Positions 16,101-23,428 of a stretch of 64,000 bases of DNA are shown here, one piece after another. The DNA comes from Sporomusa malonica (GTDB taxonomy: Bacteria > Bacillota > Negativicutes > Sporomusales > Sporomusaceae). Under the pieces are notes generated by a model that did no database searches, was not told where the DNA came from, and saw nothing but the letters and a program-made list of their open reading frames with translations. Within the stretch, counting starts at the first letter, position 1; each line of letters begins with the position of its first letter. A program made the translations under genes and the position numbers. The stretch lies in NCBI RefSeq assembly GCF_041428715.1, contig NZ_CP155572.1; one strand, written 5' to 3'.

Positions 16101-17771
16101 TTAATTCTTTAAAATAGTTGCCGCTATTTCTCTGAAAATCGGAGCGGCAACATTACTGCCTGACATTCCTTCCTCTACAAATACCACAATGACATAGTTT
16201 GGATGCTCAAGCGGAGCATAGCCGGCAAACCATGCGTGATTGATCCCTTGCCCAGTTATATTTTTGCGTCCAGTTTCAGCCGAACCTGTCTTGCCAGCTG
16301 AGCCCAAACCTTCCACATTGGCTGCTTGGCCAGTACCGTATTGTGTGACGGCAGCCATCATTCCCCTCAGTCTTTCAGCTGTTTGGCGTGACATGACCCG
16401 CACATTTGGATGAGACTCATGAAATCTCTTGACAGTAATACCTTCTGGACTAGTAAGACTGCTAACAATATATGGCTCAATCTTAATTCCATCATTAACA
16501 ATTGTTGCCACCGTTTGTGCTATTTGTACCGGAGTGGCTTCGCAAAATCCCTGACCAATGGCCAAATTGGCCAAATCACCAGGATACAGCTGATCAGCTT
16601 CCGGCAAATTACCTTCACTTTCACCTAAAAACTCCAGTTTAGTTCGTGAACCATAACCTAGCTTTTGGGCCATGACAATAAGTTTGTCAGATCCTATTTT
16701 TAATGCAATTTCAATAAATACCGGATTACTGGAGTGAGCCATAGCCTCGGTAATTGTGAGTCGCCCTTTTGGCCCGCGTTCATAGTCCCACCCCTGAAAC
16801 CTAGTATTATTAACATCAATATAGCCGGGGTCAAAAAATACATCATCCATTTTCACTGTCTTATTTTCAAGTGCCGCCGCTGCTACTACCAGTTTAAAAA
16901 CCGAGCCAGGTTGATAGGATGAAACTGCCCGGTTAAGTAGTGGAGCGCTATTTTGCTCCAAGTAATGGCTAAGATTATTGGCGTCAAAGGCAGGTCTTGA
17001 AGCCATAGCCAGGATCTCGCCAGTATTAGGGCGCATTACTACCACTGCGCCTTTGACAATAGTGCGATCCATAATTTGCTCGACTTTTTGCTGGATTTGC
17101 TTATCAATTGTTAACACAATATTGGTTTCTCTGTTACCTGCCGTCAGCTTCATCCTTTTATAACCCAAACCAGGTATAAGCTGCTGGCTGGCATCCACTA
17201 TCGCTGCCACGTACTCAGGCTGACTTCCTCGTAAGAGTTCATCATACATGCCTTCAATGCCGCTTACTCCTTTGTTGTCAGCCGAATTGATATATCCGAC
17301 CACATGAGCGGCTAGCGCGCCATGACCATAGCGTACCTTCTCAGCGACAGCCACAGCACCAGGGATCTGCATGTCGTTAATTTGTTTAGCAGTATTACTC
17401 GCTATGCCGCCAATTAATCGAAAAGGATATTCATTACTGTTTAAACGCCGTAAACTGGCTTCAAGCAAATCATGCGGCAAGCCGATAATACTGTCAATTC
17501 TGGTAAGCATTACTGGCTTATCTTCTACTTGGCCTGGAAAAATAACAATACTATACTGCTGGGCGGTATTAGTCAACGGCAGGTGATTACGGTCCAATAT
17601 CTCACCTCTGGCAACATCTACCGGCAGTTCTTGAACGCGAATATTAAGACCCTCCAAAGCCAGTTGCGGGCCTTGAATAACCTGAAGATAGAATAAACGC
17701 ATGATCAGCAGGCCGGACAGACTCAAAAAAAATAAAACCAGCCGATACATACGTCTACTGGAATAAGCCAT
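16101..17771 (-). CDS. Class B penicillin-binding protein (FtsI/SpoVD/PBP2-type transpeptidase)
   Basis: A D,D-transpeptidase that crosslinks peptidoglycan. The 556 residues have an N-terminal membrane anchor (about 10-30), a dimerisation domain starting near ARGEILDRN, and the transpeptidase domain with SVFK at 290-293, SSN at 347-349 and KTG at 494-496. All catalytic motifs are intact. There is no PASTA domain, which argues against a standard PBP2X/SpoVD form. A sporulation or elongation role cannot be settled from context (DUF4911 upstream, aroQ downstream). Confidence 0.9.
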   Translation of the reverse strand: MAYSSRRMYRLVLFFLSLSGLLIMRLFYLQVIQGPQLALEGLNIRVQELPVDVARGEILDRNHLPLTNTAQQYSIVIFPGQVEDKPVMLTRIDSIIGLPHDLLEASLRRLNSNEYPFRLIGGIASNTAKQINDMQIPGAVAVAEKVRYGHGALAAHVVGYINSADNKGVSGIEGMYDELLRGSQPEYVAAIVDASQQLIPGLGYKRMKLTAGNRETNIVLTIDKQIQQKVEQIMDRTIVKGAVVVMRPNTGEILAMASRPAFDANNLSHYLEQNSAPLLNRAVSSYQPGSVFKLVVAAAALENKTVKMDDVFFDPGYIDVNNTRFQGWDYERGPKGRLTITEAMAHSSNPVFIEIALKIGSDKLIVMAQKLGYGSRTKLEFLGESEGNLPEADQLYPGDLANLAIGQGFCEATPVQIAQTVATIVNDGIKIEPYIVSSLTSPEGITVKRFHESHPNVRVMSRQTAERLRGMMAAVTQYGTGQAANVEGLGSAGKTGSAETGRKNITGQGINHAWFAGYAPLEHPNYVIVVFVEEGMSGSNVAAPIFREIAATILKN

Positions 17772-17827
17772 ACCGTCACCTTCTAATGCTATTAGATGGT
17801 TATAGTATGGCTTATAGCGGCAAGCAG

Positions 17828-18061
17828 TTATTCAGGGTGCTCAAAATGTTCTATGTATTGGACTTTAATCGGAAGATTAGCCAGTATCTCATGAACTTCA
17901 CCAGCAGTATCTGGCGTTGCTCGGATTACTAAGATCCCAGTAGTACGATCCAGTGTACTGACAACCCCTAGATATTCGTACCCTTCCATTATTCGATTTA
18001 CATAATTAACGTTCTTTGGCTCAATTTGAATATAAATTGGCTTGGCTACTCTATCGCTCAT
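17828..18061 (-). CDS. DUF4911 domain protein
   Basis: A small 77-residue protein: KPIYIQIEPKNVNYVNRIME, then GVVSTLDRTTGILVIRATPD and a C-terminal helix. This fits DUF4911, which looks like a small ACT-like alpha/beta fold. The ATG at 18061 overlaps the TGA of the U32 gene (ATGA), so it is translationally coupled; a longer reading to 18076 is less likely. Its function is unknown; the coupling suggests a link to tRNA hydroxylation. Confidence 0.75.
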   Translation of the reverse strand: MSDRVAKPIYIQIEPKNVNYVNRIMEGYEYLGVVSTLDRTTGILVIRATPDTAGEVHEILANLPIKVQYIEHFEHPE

Positions 18062-19293
18062 GGACGGCCCTGCCATCTCTCCGGGCGTCTTAGCATGGCG
18101 TATGGGACGACCGGTTTAGAGACCGGCATAGTCACAATCTGCTGCGGGTGAGGAGCTACTTCAATGGGAGTACCATCAGCATCGAACATTGCGTTAATTG
18201 ATTGTATAAAGGTTTCTTGTCCCGGTTGCATTATCTCTATTTCTTCGCCAACCTTCATATTATTACGTTGTTCAATAACAGCCATTCCGGTTGCTGGATT
18301 GTAATCTTTTACCAACCCCACAAAGTCATGCGATTGGATGTAACTAGATGAGGTATATATCTGATCTTGTTCAGAGGTTTTATTAAAGTAAAAACCAGTT
18401 GTATACTCTCGGTGTGAGACTTTTTGCAATTCTTCAAGCCAATCCTGTTTAACATGAAAATTTGCTGGTGAGCTGACATAACTGTCAATGGCCTCGCGGT
18501 ACACCTTGACAACGGTAGCCACGTAGTGAACACTTTTCATCCGGCCTTCAATTTTAAAACTATTTAAGCCACTTTCAATTAACTCCGGTAGGTGATTAAG
18601 CAGACATAAGTCTTTGGAATTAAAAATGTATGTACCACGTTCGTCTTCAAGTACAGGCAAATAGACTCCAGGACGGCTTTCTTCCATCAAATGGTATTTC
18701 CATCGGCACGGCTGGGCACATTCACCCCGGTTAGCATCACGCCCTGTCAGATAGTTGCTTATCAGACACCGGCCTGAATAAGACATGCACATAGCACCAT
18801 GCACAAAAGCCTCCAAGTCAAGATCAACTTTCTCTCTGATCAGGCGTATATCGGCAAGCGATAGCTCCCTAGCCAGCACTACCCGCGATGCACCTAACTC
18901 CTGCCAAAACTCGACAGTTGACCAATTGGTACTATTAGCCTGTGTACTAATGTGAATTGGTAGTGCCGGAGCTACTTGGCGGGCAATACGGAACACGCCT
19001 AAGTCAGATACAATGATGCCGTCAGCGCCCATCGCGGCGACAGATTTGATGTAATCAGGTAAATCTGTCAGGTCATCATTGTGCGGAAAAATATTAATTG
19101 TTATGTAGGTCTTTTTGCCAAGCCTATGGGCAAAATCAATGCCTTGTTTAAGCTCTTCTTGTTCAAAATTATCGCTAAACGCTCTTAAGCCAAAAGCCTT
19201 GCCACTCATGTACACAGCATCTGCGCCATAAATAAGTGCCATTTTAAGTTTTTCTAAGTTGCCCGCAGGGGCTAGAAGCTCTGGTTTTTTCAC
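18058..19293 (-). CDS. trhP: Peptidase U32 family protein, tRNA wobble-uridine hydroxylation (TrhP-like)
   Basis: U32 family protein of the YrrO/YegQ type, required for making 5-hydroxyuridine at tRNA position 34 in Bacillus and E. coli. The 411 residues include PAGNLEKLKMALIYGADAVY, EAFVHGAMCMSYSGRCLIS and GECAQPCRWKY, whose cysteines match the family cluster ligands. The C-terminal beta domain covers about 330-400. The start is GTG 19293, overlapping the trmR stop (GTGA). The next enzyme, TrmR, methylates the same base, so the pair is functional. Confidence 0.85.
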   Translation of the reverse strand: MKKPELLAPAGNLEKLKMALIYGADAVYMSGKAFGLRAFSDNFEQEELKQGIDFAHRLGKKTYITINIFPHNDDLTDLPDYIKSVAAMGADGIIVSDLGVFRIARQVAPALPIHISTQANSTNWSTVEFWQELGASRVVLARELSLADIRLIREKVDLDLEAFVHGAMCMSYSGRCLISNYLTGRDANRGECAQPCRWKYHLMEESRPGVYLPVLEDERGTYIFNSKDLCLLNHLPELIESGLNSFKIEGRMKSVHYVATVVKVYREAIDSYVSSPANFHVKQDWLEELQKVSHREYTTGFYFNKTSEQDQIYTSSSYIQSHDFVGLVKDYNPATGMAVIEQRNNMKVGEEIEIMQPGQETFIQSINAMFDADGTPIEVAPHPQQIVTMPVSKPVVPYAMLRRPERWQGRP

Positions 19294-19901
19294 TGATTCG
19301 TCTCTCCCTGGTAATAAGATACAGCCATACCATCACCAATATGATGAATTGTCGTTTTGAACCGAAAATCATTAGCAACAAATTCTAGATAAGCCTTAAG
19401 TCGCTTAACAATGGTGCGAAAACGTTTGGGCGCAGCTTTATCGTCAAGTACCCAACCCCTAAACAGCACATTGTCAGCAATAACAACAGCTCCAGGAGAG
19501 AGTTTGTCCATAACTTTATGCAAATAATCAAGATATTGGCCTTTGGCCGCATCAATGAATACTAGGTCAAACTTATCGACAAGTTGGGGCACAACTTCCC
19601 CAGCATCGCCAGCGATAAATTTGATCTGCCCCAATACACCAGCGTCTGATAGAAACTGCTTAGCAATAGCTATTCGGTTTTCATCCTGTTCAATAGTTGT
19701 TATCTTTCCGCCTATCGTCAAAGTAGTTGCCAGCAGCAATGTTGAATAGCCAATAGCTGTCCCTAACTCTAAAACAGCTACAGGTTTAACCGCAGCTGCC
19801 ACTTCCTGTAGTAGTTGTCCGCCTTCTCTGCTGATGATTGGCACATGTTGCACGGCAGCATACTCTTCCATTGTGTCTAATATACTTTTAACGTTATCCA
19901 T
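19290..19901 (-). CDS. trmR: tRNA 5-hydroxyuridine O-methyltransferase (YrrM/TrmR type)
   Basis: SAM-dependent O-methyltransferase of the YrrM class, which converts ho5U34 to mo5U34. The 203 residues contain VLELGTAIGYSTLLLA (motif I), ITTIEQDENR, FIAGDAGEVVPQL and FDLVFIDAAKGQYLDYL with VVIADNVLFRGWV. The ATG at 19901 has AGGTG upstream and follows the mltG stop by one base. It is placed between mltG and trhP as in Bacillus subtilis. Confidence 0.85.
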   Translation of the reverse strand: MDNVKSILDTMEEYAAVQHVPIISREGGQLLQEVAAAVKPVAVLELGTAIGYSTLLLATTLTIGGKITTIEQDENRIAIAKQFLSDAGVLGQIKFIAGDAGEVVPQLVDKFDLVFIDAAKGQYLDYLHKVMDKLSPGAVVIADNVLFRGWVLDDKAAPKRFRTIVKRLKAYLEFVANDFRFKTTIHHIGDGMAVSYYQGETNQ

Positions 19902-19902
19902 G

Positions 19903-20916
19903 TTAAATCTGCACCTGATCAATGGCTGCTAAATGCTCTTCATACGTTTTACTAAAATGATGCTTTCCTTGCTTGTCGGCAACAAAATATAAATAATCAG
20001 TATTGTTAGCAAAAAGCACAGCCCTTATAGCAGCAGTGCCCGGATTGGCAATAGGGCCTGGCGGCAATCCCATAATCTGATAGGTATTATATGGTGAAGG
20101 TATTTGAGTATCATGGATTGTAAGTTCAGGCTTAGGATAACCCAGGATATATTGTATTGTAGCACATGATTGTAGAGGCATTGCTTGTTTTACCCTATTG
20201 GCAAATACCCCGGCAATTACTGGCCGCTCATCGCTCATCTTGGCTTCCTTTTCAACCAGCGAAGCCATAATGACAACTTCACGCAGAGAAAGCCCCATGT
20301 CAGAAGCACGTTGTCTGAGGTCAGGCGTCAGTTTTGTATCAAATTGCTTGACCATCATGGTAAGTAGTTCTTCCTCACTTACTCCTCTAGATACTCGGTA
20401 AGTATCTGGGAAAATAAACCCTTCGACACGATATTTACTGTCAGGATGGGAGGTCATATAGGGAAATGGAGCAAAATTCTTAGCTAAAGCTTTGAATTTT
20501 TCAGCATTAGCCAATTTTTTCTCAGCAAGCAGTTCGGCAACCTGGTCAACGGTATACCCCTCTGGAATAGTAAATTGCTGATAGGCAGTTTGGCCCTGGG
20601 ACATCATAAGAAGCATCCGCTCTACCGGCATGTTAGGACTAATAGCATATTCGCCAGCTTGCAGCGAATTTTCCACTCCCTGAAGCTTGGCTGCAACCCT
20701 AAATACGAGTGCATTTCTAATTAATCTCTGCTTTTCTAACTCTACAGCAATTGTTTTGGTCGGAGTACCTGGCTTAATTGTAACAAGTACCGGTTCCCCA
20801 ACGTTATCTACAGGCTGAGTCATCGTCCAGCCAAGCATAGCACCAATACCAACAATTGCAACTGCCAATATTCCGGCAATTGCTTTTTTGGTAATCGAGT
20901 AATTCAGCATTACCAT
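19903..20916 (-). CDS. mltG: Endolytic transglycosylase MltG
   Basis: Membrane-anchored lytic transglycosylase that cuts nascent glycan strands. The single membrane segment (about residues 11-28) is followed by a LysM-like domain (VTIKPGTPTKTIAVELEKQ) and the YceG domain with EGYTVDQVAELL, VEGFIFPDTYRV, VIMASLVEKEAK (catalytic Glu), ANRVKQAMPLQSCATIQYIL and SPYNTY. The ATG at 20916 has GGGGG six bases upstream. It has its own promoter at 20951-20979. Confidence 0.94.
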   Translation of the reverse strand: MVMLNYSITKKAIAGILAVAIVGIGAMLGWTMTQPVDNVGEPVLVTIKPGTPTKTIAVELEKQRLIRNALVFRVAAKLQGVENSLQAGEYAISPNMPVERMLLMMSQGQTAYQQFTIPEGYTVDQVAELLAEKKLANAEKFKALAKNFAPFPYMTSHPDSKYRVEGFIFPDTYRVSRGVSEEELLTMMVKQFDTKLTPDLRQRASDMGLSLREVVIMASLVEKEAKMSDERPVIAGVFANRVKQAMPLQSCATIQYILGYPKPELTIHDTQIPSPYNTYQIMGLPPGPIANPGTAAIRAVLFANNTDYLYFVADKQGKHHFSKTYEEHLAAIDQVQI

Positions 20917-20950
20917 CACTATCCCCCTTTCGGTTAATCTTAGCTATTAC

Positions 20951-20979
20951 ATTATAATCGATAATACCCATGTAGACAA
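20951..20979 (-). promoter_or_regulatory. Sigma-A-type promoter of mltG-trmR-trhP
   Basis: The -35 TTGTCT (20974-20979) and -10 TATAAT (20951-20956) are separated by 17 bases, 35 bases before the mltG start. Confidence 0.75.
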
Positions 20980-20991
20980 ATGACGTTAACG

Positions 20992-21014
20992 AAAAAAGAA
21001 GCCTACTCGGCTTC
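20992..21014 (-). terminator. Terminator of the DUF1292 gene
   Basis: Stem GAAGCC-gagta-GGCTTC followed by six T on the minus strand. The stop codon of the gene lies in the stem loop. Confidence 0.85.
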
Positions 21015-21359
21015 TTTTTCTTCTTCATCTTCTTCAAAAACCATTTCTTCGTACGCTTTACGAACTTGTTCAAATTCTTCGTCAGTTGGATCGACGTAAA
21101 TCTCTTCGCCGCTCTCATCAACGTCAATTCGGGCGATAAATACATCAGTTTCTTCGCCGCAGCCACAACCGCAGCTATCATCGCTGCACTCGCAGCCTTC
21201 CTCGTCAACGTCGATTGGTACCAGGATGGCAAAGCGCTTATCGCCCACAGGGACAATCATATCTTCGCGATAATAGTATTCATTGCCTTCTTCATCAGTC
21301 ATGACTACTACCGGCTCATCGTCAAACTCCATAATATCTTCTTGTTCGTTATCTGCCAT
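21003..21359 (-). CDS. DUF1292 acidic protein with a cysteine cluster
   Basis: A 118-residue very acidic protein of the DUF1292 (YrzB-like) family: VVVMTDEEGNEYYYREDMIVPVG, then KRFAILVPID and DVFIARIDVDE. Between them lies a cysteine cluster, C56, C58, C63, C65 and C67, in a Gly/Asp-rich loop that could bind metal. The ATG at 21359 has GAGGTG upstream. It has its own promoter and terminator although it sits in the ireB-ruvX-mltG neighbourhood. Its function is unknown. Confidence 0.85.
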   Translation of the reverse strand: MADNEQEDIMEFDDEPVVVMTDEEGNEYYYREDMIVPVGDKRFAILVPIDVDEEGCECSDDSCGCGCGEETDVFIARIDVDESGEEIYVDPTDEEFEQVRKAYEEMVFEEDEEEKEAE

Positions 21360-21392
21360 TTTTTTCACCTCTTTTTACTCATACGCAATGTA

Positions 21393-21421
21393 ATTGTATC
21401 CTAGAAAACATGTCCTGTCAA
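21393..21421 (-). promoter_or_regulatory. Sigma-A promoter of the DUF1292 gene
   Basis: Perfect -35 TTGACA (21416-21421) and -10 TACAAT (21393-21398) with a 17-base spacer, 33 bases before the start codon. Confidence 0.85.
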
Positions 21422-21438
21422 GGAAACCTATGGAAAGG

Positions 21439-21861
21439 CTACTGTCCTCGCGGTAAGCTGTCAAGATAGCCTTGCAGGAAGAAAACGGCAGCCATTTTGT
21501 CTATGATCTGCTTCCTTTTAGCCCGACTGACATCGGCAGCTATCAGTGATTTTTGCGCTGCCACAGTAGAAAGGCGTTCATCCCAGAATTTTATCTCGAC
21601 ATTTGGAACTGCTTGAACTAAAGTTTCTCCGAATTCTTTTACAAGCTCGCCTCGCGGTCCGATAGTGCCATTCATGTTCTTGGGCAATCCGATAATAACC
21701 AGCCCTACCTGATACTGAGCGATAAGTTCGTTAAGCCTGGCGAAATCCTTAGCAATTGATGTCCGCCTAATAACTTCGACTCCTTGTGCTGTGAGCTTAA
21801 GTTCATCGCAGACTGCCACTCCAATGGTTTTGTCCCCAACATCAAGTGCTAGTATGCGCAT
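21439..21861 (-). CDS. ruvX: RuvX / YqgF family Holliday junction resolvase-like protein
   Basis: RNase H-fold protein of the YqgF family, linked to 16S rRNA maturation and to junction resolution. The 140 residues show LALDVGDKTIGVAVCDELK, IIGLPKNMNGTIGPRGE and WDERLSTVAAQKSL with acidic site residues in each. GGAGG lies before the ATG. It stands between ireB/aldo-keto reductase and DUF1292, as in Bacillus alaS-yrzL-yrrK-yrzB, with the reductase gene inserted. Confidence 0.94.
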   Translation of the reverse strand: MRILALDVGDKTIGVAVCDELKLTAQGVEVIRRTSIAKDFARLNELIAQYQVGLVIIGLPKNMNGTIGPRGELVKEFGETLVQAVPNVEIKFWDERLSTVAAQKSLIAADVSRAKRKQIIDKMAAVFFLQGYLDSLPRGQ

Positions 21862-21911
21862 AGTTCCTCCAGATTATTAGCAAAAAATATTATTTTACCA
21901 ATATATTTAAA

Positions 21912-22859
21912 TTAAATAATTTTCAAACAAAATTCCGGGCAATACGCACCACAATAGCCGCATAATACACACTGACCAGAATCAGCACTTGCTTTTCCAT
22001 TCTTAACGGTTATTGCCTTCATTGGACAATGCAAGGCGCACTGACCGCAACCGACACACCAATCCTCGACCAAGAGCCGTCTGGTCACATTGGCCACACT
22101 GGCCCAAAGCCGACTATCTGGGGTTCGTCCTGAAAAGACTTCGGTGTTGAGTAATACCTCATCAATTGTCTGCATTCCAACAGCAATTGATGTGATGCCT
22201 GACTGGGCCAGTACCCAGGAAAAGGCCTGCTCAGCCATAGTATTTAAGTGACCGCCGCCTAATGCTTTCATGGCATATATGCCTTTACCACAATCAGCCG
22301 CAAAGCGAATCGCAGTTAGCATTTCTTCGGCAGTACCGTCGGTGATACCAATACCTTTAATATTAATTATGGGATGAATCACATCTATTTCTTCAATTAA
22401 AGCCGCTGCCCTCACAACATCGATGGTATGTGTTGATATCCCTGTTGCCCTAATTATTCCCTGGCGCTTAGCATCACATAAATACGCCAGCGCTTCAGCA
22501 TGTCCTTTGAGCGTCATACGCGATGACTGCTCATGGAGTAAGAACAGATCAATATAGTCGCGATTTATTTCCCTACAGGCAGTTTCGACACTTAAACGCA
22601 TGTCTTCATAGGTGTAAGCATAGGACTTGGAAGCAACAATTACATCCTGCTTGGCGCCGACAAGGGATTCCCGAATATAAGGATAAGTACGATATAATTC
22701 AGCAGTATCAATAAAATTGACCCCCGCATCAAAGGCTGACCGAATAACGGCAGCACCTTCGGCCAACGGCCGATTAGACTGCAAGGGGCCAATAGTAAGT
22801 CCGCCAAAACATAGTCTGGATACATTGAGACCAGTCCGGCCAAGTGTGCGATACTCCAT
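21912..22859 (-). CDS. Aldo/keto reductase with two 4Fe-4S clusters
   Basis: A 315-residue NADPH-type aldo/keto reductase barrel fused to a bacterial ferredoxin tail. The barrel starts MEYRTLGRTGLNVSRLCFGG and keeps DTAELY (Asp, Tyr), SKSYAY (Lys) and LFLLHEQ (His). The tail carries CVGCGQCALHCP and CVLCGYCGAYCP, eight cysteines for two clusters. AAAGG lies before the ATG, directly after ireB. The substrate is unknown; it breaks up the otherwise conserved ireB-ruvX pair. Confidence 0.9.
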   Translation of the reverse strand: MEYRTLGRTGLNVSRLCFGGLTIGPLQSNRPLAEGAAVIRSAFDAGVNFIDTAELYRTYPYIRESLVGAKQDVIVASKSYAYTYEDMRLSVETACREINRDYIDLFLLHEQSSRMTLKGHAEALAYLCDAKRQGIIRATGISTHTIDVVRAAALIEEIDVIHPIINIKGIGITDGTAEEMLTAIRFAADCGKGIYAMKALGGGHLNTMAEQAFSWVLAQSGITSIAVGMQTIDEVLLNTEVFSGRTPDSRLWASVANVTRRLLVEDWCVGCGQCALHCPMKAITVKNGKASADSGQCVLCGYCGAYCPEFCLKII

Positions 22860-23117
22860 TTACTTGCCTTTAAGATAGGCCCGCACTAACTCCTCAATAA
22901 TTTCATCGCGCTCTAACTTGCGAATTAAACTACGGGCATTATTATGGCTGGTTATGTATGTCGGATCACCGGATAAAAGGTACCCGACCAACTGATTTAT
23001 GGGATTGTAGCCTTTTTCCCTTAAAGATTGATAAACAGTAGTCAGGATTACTTCGGCTGCGTTGGTGTCGTCATTATTGACTTTAAACATCATCGTTTCC
23101 TGAGATATGTTGGTCAT
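22860..23117 (-). CDS. ireB: IreB family regulatory phosphoprotein
   Basis: An 85-residue protein of the former DUF965 family. It is known in Enterococcus as a substrate of the PASTA kinase IreK involved in cephalosporin resistance. The core is AAEVILTTVYQSLREKGYNP followed by GYLLSGDPTYITSHNNAR. A strong AGGAGG stretch precedes the ATG. It lies after alaS, separated by two copies of the dispersed stem-loop element. Confidence 0.92.
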   Translation of the reverse strand: MTNISQETMMFKVNNDDTNAAEVILTTVYQSLREKGYNPINQLVGYLLSGDPTYITSHNNARSLIRKLERDEIIEELVRAYLKGK

Positions 23118-23217
23118 GAAGCCTCCTCCTCCCTTATATTATCTACAAAGTATTACCATATATATTCTACTCGGACTAGATTTTTCCTGTAAGATTATTA
23201 AATTTTTACAGGCAGAT

Positions 23218-23307
23218 AAGAAAAGACTTGGCTTGTGCCAAGTCCCTCAGGACGCCGGCAGAAGCCTTAGTCGTTCTTATGTCAACAGAATTGCGTTATA
23301 AATTCTG
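23218..23307 (-). repeat. Dispersed stem-loop element, copy A
   Basis: In minus-strand orientation it has a hairpin (AGAATT / AATTCT), then a conserved middle (ATAAGAACGACTAAGGCTTC, then a CCGGCGTCC segment), then stem GACTTGGC-acaa-GCCAAGTC followed by TTTTCTT. It is clearly homologous to copy B next to it, with different stem sequences. It lies between ireB and alaS. Confidence 0.7.
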
Positions 23308-23314
23308 GTAGACT

Positions 23315-23395
23315 AAAGAAAACACGGCTTGCGCCGAGCCTTTAGCGACAGCGGAAGCCGATGTTGCCCTTATCCAGACGGAAAGTTATACTTTC
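23315..23395 (-). repeat. Dispersed stem-loop element, copy B
   Basis: In minus-strand orientation it has hairpin GAAAG-tataa-CTTTC, then the middle ATAAGGGCAACATCGGCTTC with a CGCTGTCGC segment, then stem CGGC-gcaa-GCCG followed by TTTTCTT. Tandem to copy A in the same orientation. An additional CCTGTAA / TTACAGG pair lies between it and the alaS stop (about 23396-23420). It may end alaS transcription. Confidence 0.7.
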
Positions 23396-23428
23396 TTACA
23401 GGACAAAACGCCTGCCTGTAAAACACAA

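Noticed and set aside
20804..21256. Long minus-strand frame overlapping DUF1292 and mltG
   Set aside because: Different frame across a clear terminator and promoter; both flanking genes are better supported.
23218..23395. CRISPR-like tandem repeats
   Set aside because: Only two units of about 80-90 bases with diverged sequence and internal stems; no spacers and no cas genes.
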